Below are positions 9,801-19,700 of a DNA stretch of 54,778 nucleotides, piece by piece (within the stretch, counting starts at the first letter, position 1; every line of letters begins with the position of its first letter). The position numbers were made by a program, and so were the translations under genes. The notes below the pieces were generated by a model, which was given only the letters and a program-made list of their open reading frames with translations, did not search any database and was not told where the DNA came from. Source of the stretch: a virus; IMG/VR virus record IMGVR_UViG_3300034051_000394, positions 1 through 54,778 of that record. One strand, written 5' to 3'.

Positions 9801-11861
9801 ATAATTGACATCAACACAGTCTTCAATAAACTGATATGTGTTAATTGCAGGATTAAAAGTTAATTGTGTAGTAAAAAATTCAGTTGTCGCTGAAGGTACG
9901 CTATTAAATAACCCATGATTATAATTTAAAAAATAATTATCCCCTAAAGTTTTTGCAGTAACGGTTACTGTTGGTTCCGAATTAAAGTTTGGTATAAAAC
10001 ATCTACTAAAGTATTGTAAATACTCACTACCACCATCATAAGCCCCAACGTGTGGGTTATTACCATCCAAATTAGTTATTACATTAGAACCATAAGTCTC
10101 TCTATACCAACCACCCGCTTTTTGGAAATACATTTCAGTATAATCATTCTCTACTAATTGTCCAGTGGTTTGATCGATATAATTTGTAATAACCAAATCA
10201 CCGTTTATTGGTGGTAATGGAAAACCATTATCATCATATGGTATATTATTAAAATTTACTTCACCTGTGTAAATATATAATAATTTTTTTATCTCTTCAA
10301 CATCTAAAGGTTTATCTACTATTACAATATATTCATTAAAATTAACTAATGATTCAGGTGCACCGATAAATCTAAATAAAAATTCTACCGCCTTTCTAGT
10401 TCCCTTACTCTTCCATAACCAAGCAATATTTAATATCAATCTTCTATATAGTTCGATATCAATTTCACTTTGTGTCATATTAGTAGAAGTACCACTAAAT
10501 TCACCACCACCATTACTAGGTAAATATAATTTACTAAATGTGTTGTCCGTTATAAATGTTACAGGATCTAACCCTAACATATATGCCAAATCTTTGACTA
10601 ACGCATCAGGTACATTATTTTTCTTGTCGTATGTAACAACGTGAGCCAATTTAATTCCATTAATATATTTTTTAATATAATCAAATTCAACCCCATATAT
10701 CCTCAATAATTTAGTTGCCTTCTCACCATTTAAAACGTAGTCATCTCCATCCGCCCTAGGTACGGTATCAAAACTATTTATCGCTTCAGTAGTATACTTT
10801 CTTATAATGATATCAGTCCTAGAATTATCTAAGTCTTCACCTAACTGATTCATTTTATCTAAGAAAGCAATATAGTAACTATCGAAAAAGTTTAGATTAT
10901 ATCCATCTTCTAATATTGGGAAATCAAATAATTTCTTAGATGTTAGTACCACACCATTGTCAGTGAATTTTGTACTATAAAATTGAGATGTATACTTTGG
11001 GTATATATTTCTATCTAATAAATTTAATTGTAATTCATTTAAACTTGAAAAGAATTTTTCTATTTCAGATTCATTTGGTTTAATAAAATAGGGTATTGAA
11101 CTATCTATAGGTGTACTTAAAAAAGATATTTGTGGTAGAATTAAACCTGTTAATTCTGGAAAAGGATTACCCTCAACAACTAATTCTATTTCAGAGTTAG
11201 TTTTTTGTGTTGCAGGTGTTATACTTTTTATATTTTTTCTTATACCATTATGTTCAATTACATATGAAGTATTTTTTAATGTGAAATTTCTTAACGGATT
11301 TTCCGTTTGTTCTGTAGGTGTGAATTGTGCATCTACAGTATATTTTATATTGTATGGATTAACAAAGAAATTACTATTTACCTTAAATGTAGATTCGTCC
11401 GCAGATAAATCATACACATAATCTGTAATATTATTACCCGTAACACTACCAACCTTATTGTCTACATATATTGCCGCAGGATAATTATTTTGTATCTCAA
11501 TTAAGGATGCCCTAATTAATTCTTTTGATGATCCATACCAAACATAACTTATTGGATTTGTTAGATCTAAATTAAGTTTTGTTTTTAAATTTTTTTGTAT
11601 TTCTAATTGTGGGGTATTTTCAGTTACTATATCATCTAATGTAAAAAATTTAGACTTAGTACCCTGCGTAAATAATACGTTTGGTTTCGGATCTAAATTT
11701 ACTGATATAGAAAAATTACCATTAGTGAAAAGCGTAGTCCCCCCTTCACTAGTGAGTTGGAAACCTACTAAGTCGGGACTGAAATTCCTATATTCAATGT
11801 TATCATTGAAAAATATTCTTTTAGCGTACCCTGCAATTTTTATCCTTTTATTGTTCGCCAT
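3807..11861 (-). CDS. Giant baseplate protein with gp7/P2 gpI-like segment
   Basis: At 2684 residues this is the largest gene in the window. Near residues 460-500 is LYRRLILNIAWLWKSKGT followed by RKAVEFLFRFIGAPE. This resembles the KGT-x-AIExxL-x-x-xG motif of P2 gpI/Mu gp48 tail proteins, which correspond to T4 gp7 and TssG in the wedge. It follows a domain with AYMLGLDPVTF, as gpI proteins do. T4 gp7 is about 1030 residues, so most of this protein is extra. The remainder has beta-rich stretches, at least two coiled coils (residues about 1500-1560 and 2490-2590) and many paired cysteines, including CSVCEGDCEYC (DNA about 4940). It starts at ATG 11861, 7 bases after the upstream stop. With gp6, gp25 and gp53-like proteins also present, a wedge role is reasonable. 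The gpI match is by eye; a long fibre-like protein with a gpI-like anchor is the alternative reading. Confidence 0.6.
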   Translation of the reverse strand: MANNKRIKIAGYAKRIFFNDNIEYRNFSPDLVGFQLTSEGGTTLFTNGNFSISVNLDPKPNVLFTQGTKSKFFTLDDIVTENTPQLEIQKNLKTKLNLDLTNPISYVWYGSSKELIRASLIEIQNNYPAAIYVDNKVGSVTGNNITDYVYDLSADESTFKVNSNFFVNPYNIKYTVDAQFTPTEQTENPLRNFTLKNTSYVIEHNGIRKNIKSITPATQKTNSEIELVVEGNPFPELTGLILPQISFLSTPIDSSIPYFIKPNESEIEKFFSSLNELQLNLLDRNIYPKYTSQFYSTKFTDNGVVLTSKKLFDFPILEDGYNLNFFDSYYIAFLDKMNQLGEDLDNSRTDIIIRKYTTEAINSFDTVPRADGDDYVLNGEKATKLLRIYGVEFDYIKKYINGIKLAHVVTYDKKNNVPDALVKDLAYMLGLDPVTFITDNTFSKLYLPSNGGGEFSGTSTNMTQSEIDIELYRRLILNIAWLWKSKGTRKAVEFLFRFIGAPESLVNFNEYIVIVDKPLDVEEIKKLLYIYTGEVNFNNIPYDDNGFPLPPINGDLVITNYIDQTTGQLVENDYTEMYFQKAGGWYRETYGSNVITNLDGNNPHVGAYDGGSEYLQYFSRCFIPNFNSEPTVTVTAKTLGDNYFLNYNHGLFNSVPSATTEFFTTQLTFNPAINTYQFIEDCVDVNYSIIETPLQNDGKTTFQQQFEAAEEAYLDYQQQILQNSYLAYSPEWYVIQNNYTVAQNNALLEVSSENCDINQTLQICVNELPQDNFKIDCSSLSAVTCDPYIYFVNSGGTKVSFNEFASCCTSEGGQYVTYTNEECRVVEYCSKNAPCVGNPVDTLANGIIVFELNNNTMPSNVYSFNNKCYQLTKAGQVYFIGVTNLSNNTITGGQGGSVQSYLNKITTNILPKDFYTYFQEVNCELTTIISSPECCAWYGYNYQLIEENNVSYIVCTSGNSLTTPSSTTNDIDEYINDLGTQLDGTSGTNGNVVSTTPDKGEPVPFTNPSVPPLPSTPVIGLAGTTVPNTNPIGMVGSGKETVETPLVGATFKKINFQIEQNAIQEQIQIYHEIVPPNLSSTFVIPPSLYDTTIGYVELQNPIGEVPQYYSTTIYDDCLEEAIIVKGVGQDCIDCYETILNSLFEDPNFMDPTNWVVHTIDEYGRVSFTPTEYYNDFVLDWNATGQLAQLYQSVGALFTQYTYGSFYIDTITNNLIPYVDNGNLYTENPNSITNAVVDPNHIGCGSLDNVSIVFASEAWSGFKLPEVTDCSCKVDFSFDYMIKYQTENLKECVTRIDCYPAIIHDNTLNSLYCMNFVSFTNSEEDSSLLENNFNDNEDVTEEYVIWQNTQQNEPILQCCNAVGGNITELKESYSVNFNWVRNITNTYGEIITTPNSQLLNTFDFDYSELITYGTNLNSIKKELERSIGDCYFLNIVEPGCFIDFNKYITTTNICMLEIPLEYGLWTNLYMDYKNTIEGINGVISQYESNCVVEETPENLPTKAVLTNEIINSEKQKNTVISEKNTQVDLLVTENTKLKTNLTAIDVQINQKNSQIDVINKALSDVTLPLDCIVYENEIYAIDSFNVEGYCTTQIYGDKKEITLRDRDLFNNCVKTENERLSAQKKIYLELLSNCNKNNTLEQELVNAKFQNNQKLINQLIKEIGIVQDNINTLSKNYLIIGNEVTQTSQMDQNDYKNTINETAKILGVTPKEITNVEGYIDLTDSEKITLTIELQKNQTQVSSLIQQKDELIYDITINETNVNKTTFTTEQVVDVITQDLAEVPSPCDPTIPNPCCTQELLNYLNNTLELLETNLLEITDITESLYDDWYSEILTQYNNYINNTESYLTLIDNLKLNFKLFVDNNNLVYTNQVDSNLTYLPYTQSVNPFWEFDPSVGYSGIILDGSEQDIALIQDSVFTELSNSNTPYNSNLFEPNWGTFNFTIPECVCDDLRRLYPNKEFFFSVEIENYNCSVCLLIDNIIINVSDCKTERLVSLNNCLIPQLSCVIDNKKSWVYTDQGIITETVYPDGPCNTASTNNYQVVKMGTPEERLWTDLEYRYTNYDVNHSDLIINVKNTTFSIDPSKAIECDVFNYWKNIDCDGGCPTSCTSASTVVYSGMVYSSTTLLDYTLDLSASTTGLTFSCSTFTDILENQVTELKNQYYTLTSDYNNSLNATYYDLLNLGYGLSNFEIQNNNCGTDTLVINNNQQTNNLFGLITENYDGTISVYESYIYSGSTPYTGGTLVQVLSGVTAQTFNQTTFVNEECCKTINNLLNGEGTEGLGLGKNYQWDSSLSKCLWKPIDGCSVCEGDCEYCGTLNECSNGYYSGSSYNICINPLDYLDIQPSEINVKDVFDQLVQSNLIDVKSRQTISDYPLLRLFYELYLNANNCGKELSGKFTYNTMFEFMDKIGDYWLNLLEQVVPATTIWEGCDNSGKIYRNTIFDQNKFQYKRYSLNLIETTNSCPLSAYTDFSIGSEDVYSLVEQIPLFPTNDTINNIKNQIRIKNIQIELVKDNIAAQNKILCSLNLQDFDTPNLQSQIDSVSAQITLLTNNLNNLETQLSTLYTDLSAEETKYLLQQQNYYSNFMSCSGLTETLLQAENNLNNFIYGTTLYERQRNYIAILRDKIYKCVRASNTLISDYNTVFITQIYDTNEYEGNVTIIGDPDWEDGGDFYNQELIHNCTTE

Positions 11862-11868
11862 TTACGTT

Positions 11869-12771
11869 TTAAAAATTAGTTATATCTGTAAAATCTTTTG
11901 TTGGGTCTATGGTAAATTTCTGTTCCCTAACTTCATACAATGGTTTACCTGTAAACTGATCTTTAACTTCATATAAGTTGTATTGTCTGTAAATCTGATT
12001 ACCAAAATTGTATATAGTATAAATACCATCTTCCAAAGATTTTGTTTGGTTAGAGAATAGTGCGTATGCCAATGTTTCTTCATCGAATTCCACCATTTCT
12101 ATTTCCAACATAACTGGATTAAAAAACGTATTTGTTATGATTACATCCTGAAGAGGATTACCTATAAAAGGTATTGCGTTTGGTTTAACTGAAGGTGCCG
12201 AAGAAGGCGATACCGTACAAAATAAACTAGTAGAGTTGTCGTTAAATGTATATGCTTGTGACGCATTTGAGTTACCCTGATTTTGTGATATAGGTAAAGC
12301 CCTATTATTAGACGTTATAATTCTAAATAAATTTTGAATTTTATCTTGTCCCGTACCCGTTTGTTCTTTTAAATATTCTATCCGATAACCAACTAAATTA
12401 CCATTTTCAAACCTATTTTGTAATTCCAAAGGTATTTGATTGATGTCGAATACAATACCTTTTACATCTTGATTATCTATTAATACGCCACAATCTTGTA
12501 TTGTTGTTCTTATTTGTTTAGGTCGTATTACTATACTATAAAACCCTTTAGAACCAAATACTGATGTTGGTAATTTTAATGTATATAATCCACCAAATAT
12601 TTCATTAACGTTGTTTGGATTATTTGCAGGAATCAATACCTCTGCAGGGTCTAATGATTGCAGTTCTACTGTAGTTAATGATTCCCTATTGGGTGTATAA
12701 CTGTAAAATATTTCAACGTCATCTATTGATACATCTGCTGGTCTTATAGTTCCGTAATTTCCTGTTGCCAT
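11869..12771 (-). CDS. Unrecognised structural protein, baseplate cluster
   Basis: A 300-residue protein beginning MATGNYGTIRPADVSIDDVE. It is acidic-to-neutral, rich in Asn, Thr and Pro, with no signal peptide, membrane segment or coiled coil visible. The N-terminal third has a beta pattern (IFGGLYTLKLPTSVFGSKGF, then YSIVIRPKQI). Its stop is 7 bases from the start of the giant gp7-like gene, and the 291-residue gene's stop lies 10 bases upstream of its own start, so all are probably cotranscribed. I cannot assign a family. Position suggests a small wedge or peripheral baseplate subunit, in the place where T4 has gp8 to gp11. Confidence 0.5.
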   Translation of the reverse strand: MATGNYGTIRPADVSIDDVEIFYSYTPNRESLTTVELQSLDPAEVLIPANNPNNVNEIFGGLYTLKLPTSVFGSKGFYSIVIRPKQIRTTIQDCGVLIDNQDVKGIVFDINQIPLELQNRFENGNLVGYRIEYLKEQTGTGQDKIQNLFRIITSNNRALPISQNQGNSNASQAYTFNDNSTSLFCTVSPSSAPSVKPNAIPFIGNPLQDVIITNTFFNPVMLEIEMVEFDEETLAYALFSNQTKSLEDGIYTIYNFGNQIYRQYNLYEVKDQFTGKPLYEVREQKFTIDPTKDFTDITNF

Positions 12772-12781
12772 AACTTTATTT

Positions 12782-13657
12782 TTATATTCTTATAAATCCA
12801 CCTCTATTTGTGTCGATATCATTACTTGTTTTTATTTCAGATAATATTCCGTGTCTTTCAAATATATCCTCTATACCTCTATTTATAAATACTGCACTAT
12901 CAACTTCTGGTTTAAAAACTATACCTAAATATTCTTCTTTTTTTAATGAAGCGTTTAATGACACATTATATTGATTCCATCCACCATTTTTCGATACAAA
13001 TTTAGTAGTATTAAAACTCAAATCTTTATTATATTCATCTACTGTTTTTGTAAATTGATTTTTAAATGTAGTAAATTCAACTCCTGTGTTTAATATATTA
13101 TTATTATTTGCACCAATCTTATAGACTGTTTGTAAATTATTTTCAGATATTACACCACTAAAATTATTTTTAGGGTTATTAGATACATTCAAATTAGGTA
13201 CATATATGTCATTACCTTGTGAATCTTTTCTATATGATTTTACTTGTTTTAATAAGGAATCGTCTGTGTAACCACTAACTGTGACATTATTTGTATAATA
13301 AAAACTAACAGGTGCACCTGCCAATCTACCGTAAGTGAATGAATTAAAGTTATCAGGTTTTACTGTTAATGTACTACTTTTAGGTACGAATGGTTCATCT
13401 GTGAATATACCCATATCGTCAATATCTTGTGTTAAAAATAGTGAAACATCTATTGTATTTACTATTTTTTGACCTAACTGAGTTAATATGTAATTCCCTT
13501 CGGAATCTATCTTATAATCAGGTATTTTCCCATAATAATATTTAGGATTACTTTCATCAATAACCGTTTTACCTTCTGAATTTTTCACTAAAACACTTTT
13601 AGGTATATTCCTTACAGTGTAATATTCTAAATTTATTTTTTTTCTGATATATTCCAT
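12782..13657 (-). CDS. Unrecognised structural protein, baseplate cluster
   Basis: A 291-residue protein beginning MEYIRKKINLEYYTVRNIPK. It has a mixed alpha/beta composition with Asn-rich loops (NNPKNNFSG, IGANNNNILN) and no cysteine cluster or membrane segment. The C-terminus (residues about 225-291) includes KKEEYLGIVFKPEVDSAVFI and IEDIFERHGILSEIKT. It lies 18 bases downstream of the 294-residue gene and 10 bases upstream of the 300-residue gene. No family is recognised; a baseplate-periphery role is inferred from context alone. Confidence 0.5.
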   Translation of the reverse strand: MEYIRKKINLEYYTVRNIPKSVLVKNSEGKTVIDESNPKYYYGKIPDYKIDSEGNYILTQLGQKIVNTIDVSLFLTQDIDDMGIFTDEPFVPKSSTLTVKPDNFNSFTYGRLAGAPVSFYYTNNVTVSGYTDDSLLKQVKSYRKDSQGNDIYVPNLNVSNNPKNNFSGVISENNLQTVYKIGANNNNILNTGVEFTTFKNQFTKTVDEYNKDLSFNTTKFVSKNGGWNQYNVSLNASLKKEEYLGIVFKPEVDSAVFINRGIEDIFERHGILSEIKTSNDIDTNRGGFIRI

Positions 13658-13663
13658 AACTAT

Positions 13664-13675
13664 TTTATAAATATA
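13664..13675 (-). promoter_or_regulatory. TATTTAT upstream element
   Basis: Minus-strand TATATTTATAAA lies 6 bases upstream of the ATG at 13657, in the 18-base gap between two structural genes. It matches the recurrent core seen at several other gene starts. Confidence 0.3.
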
Positions 13676-14560
13676 TTAAAGTATAGTTTGCCAAAATGTT
13701 AATGTAGGTATACCATTACCCGATGGATTTAAATTAACTCCAGGTGGCACCAATTGTTGTCTTGCATTGGGGGTAAATTTGTATTTATATACACCGTTAT
13801 CATTTTTTAATATAACTTTAAGATAGGTTATCCCATTTTCACCTTCTAAATTAGTTAATGTTATATTGTTTGGACTAAAGTCTTTTGACGCAGCCATTTC
13901 ATATATTTTACCATTACCCGCATTATTAAATTGTACCACTGCATACATCTCATATTCTTGGTTTGGTGCATTATCAACCAAATCTTTAAACCAATAGATA
14001 TGAAATCCTTCATGTACTTCTTCAGGTTGTAATACAGGATCACCTATTGTTAATGTAATTGGACAATTATCTAAAGGTAACACAAACCCGTATTGATTCT
14101 CTTGATCTTTACCTACTTGAGTGTAAATGTCTGAAAAAGATAATAGTTGGTTTTTGCCACTATATGGGTTATCGTAAAGAGATAGTCTTATAAAACTATT
14201 GATGAATCTACTAGTTCTACAAAATATATCATCAAAAATAAACCCAATATCTTTATATAAACCAGGTTCTGCCCCATTACCTCTATGTAAAGGATTACCT
14301 ATCAGTATACTCGCTGGGGTGTAAAAATTTAAATTTATTTTAAATTTATCTATAATATTCCAATATTTATCACAAGGTTTAAATATAACTTTTTTATAGT
14401 CAACTATAGGATTTATAGATTTTTCTATCTCATCTTTAACAAACTTATCCTCTATCAATTCCGCGTTATCGACAGGAAAGAAATTAGTCCCCAATGCAAT
14501 ATCGATAGTGGTACCACTACCTAAACTACCTATTAATATTTTTCTTCTATCAACAAACAT
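13676..14560 (-). CDS. Unrecognised structural protein, baseplate cluster
   Basis: I place the start at ATG 14560 (MFVDRRKILIGSLGSG, 294 codons). The frame is open to a TTG two codons earlier, but the ATG is the better start, overlapping the upstream gene by 11 bases and suggesting translational coupling. The protein has a beta-rich layout: FIRLSLYDNPYSGKNQLLSF, a central DNCPITLTIGDPVL and a C-terminal GITYLKVILKNDNGVYKYKF. There is no transmembrane segment or known motif. It belongs to the run of unassigned baseplate genes between the 1387-residue and giant gp7-like proteins. Confidence 0.5.
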   Translation of the reverse strand: MFVDRRKILIGSLGSGTTIDIALGTNFFPVDNAELIEDKFVKDEIEKSINPIVDYKKVIFKPCDKYWNIIDKFKINLNFYTPASILIGNPLHRGNGAEPGLYKDIGFIFDDIFCRTSRFINSFIRLSLYDNPYSGKNQLLSFSDIYTQVGKDQENQYGFVLPLDNCPITLTIGDPVLQPEEVHEGFHIYWFKDLVDNAPNQEYEMYAVVQFNNAGNGKIYEMAASKDFSPNNITLTNLEGENGITYLKVILKNDNGVYKYKFTPNARQQLVPPGVNLNPSGNGIPTLTFWQTIL

Positions 14561-16724
14561 CGTCAATTTCTTTTTGTTTTAAGAATGATAAGTCTAAACA
14601 TCCACCAGCCACATCTCTTTTACCTAATTCATATTCACCAATATAATCAGCCAATGTGACTTCAATATTTAAATTTGCCAAACCATTGTAATTTAATATA
14701 TCTAAAGTATTTGCCGAACCGACATCTAATGTAAATATAACTTTAGTCCAATTATTACCATTGAATTGGTAGTAACCTACTCCGACACCGTTTACTATAT
14801 CTGGATTCGTATTAAATACAATTAATCCTGATTGTGGATTTGGTACCGTAGTATTATCGTTGACGTTAACCAATGACGTTGCAGGTATATCTATCGTATA
14901 ATTTAAGAATGTTGGATCATTTAATAATTTAATTAATTTATCCTGTTGGACGTTATTAACATCAGATGCCCCTAACACTATGTCCTCTGAAATTAATGAA
15001 AACTCACAAGGTGGATCCTGTCTTTGGAAATAAAATCTTTTATCTAAATAAATATAATGTGCACCACTCTCAAAAGGATAGTCTACACCCGCACCTGAAT
15101 TATCAAATTCACCAATTTCTAATAAATCTCTCCATTTAAATACATTTGGTGCAATTTCAGTTGCGTAATCAGGTATTTGGAAGGACTTTCTTAATTCGTC
15201 TATTTCGATGGGATTTGTTATGTTGTACCTATCAATTACTAGTTGTAAATTTACAACTGGATTTATATAATTAGAAAGTTCTCTAATTTTAATTAAATTA
15301 AATGGTGTATATAAGTATCCTTCCCTTTTGTTACGTTTATTACTATCTATAGAATTTAAAAATTCTCTATAAACAGTATTAACTCTATGATATACATTTT
15401 CTAATCTTCTTTCTAATAACTCACTTTCATTGTATTCTACAATATCCCCATCAAAAATATTGTCACTTTCATCTATATTTTCATAATATGTTGACCCCTG
15501 ATAAGTTGTATCCCCATAAGATTTAATGTTATAGTTTACACTGCTATCATCTTCTAATTTATAACCCGCAGAAATTTTAGTCCAAAATCTGATGTTATAC
15601 GGTGGTGGTAACGTTTGTTGTTGTTGTAACCAATATTGTGTGTTTATTGATGCTGGATTTGAGTCATTATCATTTTTTAATATTGATAAGTACAGTTCTG
15701 TTATTGGTCTACCCAAATTATCTACTAATGAACTAACGTCAATGTCATTTTTAAAATTAAATGCAACTACCTCATCGTTAAAATAGGTAACCCCATACGC
15801 TGCAGGATATAAATCATAATCTTTATAATCAGAACTAGTTAAAGATTTAAATCGTCTAACATAATAACTAGATAACTTATTATTTACACTTCTTTTTAAT
15901 GTAGATATACCTAAAGTAAAATCAATGTCTGATGGATTTACATCAATAACAAATGTTCTTAATTTATTATCATTTACTTGATTACCTAACTTAAAAACTC
16001 TATATAATCTAGTAGTTAGATTAAGTGTATTGTTAGGTGTGTTGTCAACAAAATTATATAATCTAATTTTATCACCGACATTTAGTCCGTGATTCATCGG
16101 TGTCCTAAATCCTGTGTATTGTCTACCATTTAAATCAATAGTAAATTGATCTATAATAGGTATACCGTCTTTAAGGGATATGTTTGAGTTGTTTTTAACT
16201 AAGGTAATGTCTCTAGTATTAAACGGATAAACTATTTTTAATAAGTAATTTGAGGCACCGTCACTATCTAACATTTTCAATCTATCATATCCAGGATCAA
16301 AAGGAAAAAATTCACATAACGCACTTTTATTATCATTATATTGTATTTCATCAGTATTTGGTTCATCATTATAGGAACCAACCCAACCATCTTTTTCAAA
16401 AATAGAACTACTCATTATTGTTTTAGCAACAATTTGTGGAACAGGACTTACGTTAGGAATTGGTTTAGGTTCTTTAACATATATTTTTATATTTTCATTA
16501 AATAAAACATTTGTGACGACTGGTTTCACCACACCATAAAAACGATACCTTGTACATTCCTTTCTTTCCTTTTCAAATTGTTCAAATTGACTGACAGTTG
16601 TATCAATATCATTTAACGGTATAGGTTTATTAGTGTTATTTAAACCGAATTGAATTTGTGTGTTTACGTTAACATTATCAGGTAACTTAACACTATTCAA
16701 TAATATTTTATTATTAATATCCAT
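14550..16724 (-). CDS. Large unrecognised structural protein, baseplate cluster
   Basis: A 724-residue protein starting MDINNKILLNSVKLPDNVNV. Its ATG overlaps the preceding gene's stop by one base (TAATG), so translation is probably coupled. It is beta-rich and Asp/Asn-rich, with motifs such as HGLNVGDKIRLYNF near residue 210, which look like small barrel domains of phage tail proteins. A central stretch (LLERRLENVYHRVNTVYREF, residues about 430-450) is helical and charged. The C-terminus ends LSFLKQKEIDDVC. No family is recognised. It lies in the baseplate operon between gp6/gp25-like genes and the giant gp7-like gene, and is likely a wedge or peripheral component. Confidence 0.5.
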   Translation of the reverse strand: MDINNKILLNSVKLPDNVNVNTQIQFGLNNTNKPIPLNDIDTTVSQFEQFEKERKECTRYRFYGVVKPVVTNVLFNENIKIYVKEPKPIPNVSPVPQIVAKTIMSSSIFEKDGWVGSYNDEPNTDEIQYNDNKSALCEFFPFDPGYDRLKMLDSDGASNYLLKIVYPFNTRDITLVKNNSNISLKDGIPIIDQFTIDLNGRQYTGFRTPMNHGLNVGDKIRLYNFVDNTPNNTLNLTTRLYRVFKLGNQVNDNKLRTFVIDVNPSDIDFTLGISTLKRSVNNKLSSYYVRRFKSLTSSDYKDYDLYPAAYGVTYFNDEVVAFNFKNDIDVSSLVDNLGRPITELYLSILKNDNDSNPASINTQYWLQQQQTLPPPYNIRFWTKISAGYKLEDDSSVNYNIKSYGDTTYQGSTYYENIDESDNIFDGDIVEYNESELLERRLENVYHRVNTVYREFLNSIDSNKRNKREGYLYTPFNLIKIRELSNYINPVVNLQLVIDRYNITNPIEIDELRKSFQIPDYATEIAPNVFKWRDLLEIGEFDNSGAGVDYPFESGAHYIYLDKRFYFQRQDPPCEFSLISEDIVLGASDVNNVQQDKLIKLLNDPTFLNYTIDIPATSLVNVNDNTTVPNPQSGLIVFNTNPDIVNGVGVGYYQFNGNNWTKVIFTLDVGSANTLDILNYNGLANLNIEVTLADYIGEYELGKRDVAGGCLDLSFLKQKEIDDVC

Positions 16725-19700
16725 TAGTTAGACGAATTATTAGATACCCCCTGTGTTGTTAAAACAACATTCGGGTTATTTGGTGCAGTTATAGTACCTC
16801 CAACTTGTGTTGTCTGTATTAATGTTTCACCTAAACATGTTCGATAAACGGTAAATGGATTATCTACACCATTATTTATATTAGGTGAATTATTTATATT
16901 TTCACTAACAGTATCATTAGATGCGTTAAGACCTTCTAATGTAACTGCGTCAATTAAATCACCAAAGAATTGTGATACTGTTCTGTGTAATGCAGTTTTA
17001 CCTGGGACTAAACCAAAATAAAGGAAGTAAGGTGTTTGGGTTCTATTGAATTTAATTCCATTAATTAGATTACTTCCATTATTAAAATCATCCACTATAT
17101 TTATACCACTTATTTGGTTAATTTCATCAACCCCATCTAATTGTGCGGTTTGATTAAAATTAATTGTTTGATTACCATTAGGATAATTAATAAATGAAGA
17201 TGTTTGTCCTGGTGCCAATCCATAAAAATAATCCCCACTTCCGTTTGTTTTTTTAAAACCACAGGCATCTCCAGGTATAAATGAATCACCATCATTATAT
17301 TCAGAAAGTATCTGTTCACCATCTAAGTTATAATATAAATTAAAACCGTCAGATAATGTTATTTCAGGATAAGTATTATATAAATTATCAAACTCTAATG
17401 ATCCTGGTCTTTGGTGGTGAAATGTTAAATTAGATGATTGATATCCATTAAATCTTTTACAGAAATAACTTCTAATATCTTCATCATGATCAAATCTTAA
17501 AAAACAATTACCAATCTCAATACCAATATCATTCTTATCTATAATATCTACACCAATTTGGGATTGATTTACACTTGCAGAAGTATTTATACAAACTGTT
17601 TTAAAACAAGATAATTCTACATATGCCCTAAGATTTAACGATATATCTTTTTTATCGTCAAACTTAAGGATAGTTCTATTTCCCGTAGTACCGTTTATCT
17701 GTAACGTACCTAATTTATACTTCACATCCTCATAACTAACATTAAATGTTGTTGGTGGAATGACATCCATTATAAATGGTATATCGTCAATATCACAATA
17801 TGTACTACTACCCAATTCCATTATTGTGGTAGGTAACATCAAATTAGCCTTATATTCATTACTATTATATTTAACATCACCTTTTGGTATATAAGGTGTA
17901 TAATATATACTACCGTCTGCCCAACTAATTAAACCGTGATTTATTAACTTACTAAAATTATTATATTCAGTTTCATTGTAGATACAAGGTGCAACACCAT
18001 TAGTACTACAGTCAGGTGCACATGTGTAGGATGGACATCCTGAAGTTGGTGATGGAGGACTGCTAGGTTCTTCTTCCTCTGGTTGTGAAATATCACCAAA
18101 TCCATCCTGTGCCTCATCTTCTGAAGGTTCATAATTACTAGATTCAACACAATCTAATGATGTTTTGAAGTATTCTTTTCTTTCCATCATTCTAGTGTCG
18201 TCACAAATATTTCTATGATGACCGTGTCCACCAATATTTGTCCATGTTGAGTTACCTGCAGCGTCTTCTGTTTCGACATACTCAGGTTTTCCATGTTCAC
18301 CTTGTACTTCTCTATCTTTTATTTCGTATTGTACACCAAATGTGTTAAATGTGTTTTGGAATGCGGAGAAATTATTAAATACTATTTTACATCCTTCAAA
18401 GTTACTGTTTTTACCTTTAAACTCTAATTCCTTTACCGCCAAATTAAGATTAGGTGTTTGTAAATCATTTTCATTTGTACCATACCAATCCGTAACTCTT
18501 TTTGATCTTACTTTAGCCACACAATCATTAAGTACTATTGTAGGGGCAGAAATAAAGTTAGATGGTATTTTTATTCTCCATTGTTTAAAGGTAGGATCAC
18601 CTTGAAAATTATTAGTGAATGAACCTAATATCGGACCTCTTTCCTTACAATCAAAATCACAAAATTTATCTTTTTTAATTTGTCCGAATTTTCTTTTTCT
18701 CTTTTTTAATTTATACTTTCTTTTAACTAATGGGAAATATAATGAACCACCAACCCAATCGTTATAGAAATCAAATTTTAACATTCTTAAAAATACTGCA
18801 ACAGGTTCCATAACACATGAAACCCAGTCTTTAATACCTGGAGTCTGTATACCACCACAATTTTTACAACTGAATGGTAAAACAAATTGAGCGTTACATC
18901 CCGAATCATCCCCAAACGGAGTTTTTATTAATGTTAATCTATATTCTTTACCTTCATCCGCACACTTTAGTGGTATTAATGGTACTTTAACACAACATTT
19001 AGAACAACATGCTGGAGTATCTGGTACACCAGCAGAAGCAGGAACAGTTATATTTTCATTACTAGGACACCCTTCATCGTATGAATTAGGGCAACAACTA
19101 TGTGGTTCACCACCACATATATCCTTACATTTTTTACATAAAAGTTTACTAAATATACACCTCCAACTAATAGTAAGTGATAACGAAAAAAACGAACCGC
19201 CACTATTTGCACAATCTTCAGAACAGTTACCGCTGTTACACAATTCAATATTAAGCGGTAAGTTTATACAATAGTTCAAGTCTATACCTATACCAACAGG
19301 TATCTTAACCGAACATATTGATGTAATTAAACCATTGATAATATTTAAAATCCCATTTAAAAAACCTACAACGTGTCCAAATATTGTTAATATTAAACAT
19401 ATAATACTATATAATGGGTTAAAATTAGTATCTAATCTATTAGTTGGGAATTTATTAACTCCATCTCCATTTAATATATCCTTTATACCTATAAATCCTC
19501 TAGCCTCGTCACCATTCTTACCACCAATTTTTTGCATCCTTCCGATATACTGTTTAACGGTATATACTTTTTTCCATCTAAATGGATAAAATTCTTCTAA
19601 GTAGTTATATTGATTGGTTAAATCATTTGCGTAGGGAGTATTATCAGTTATAGTTGATAGTTGTTGGTTTATTTTAAAATCTGAACTAGTTTTTAATTCA

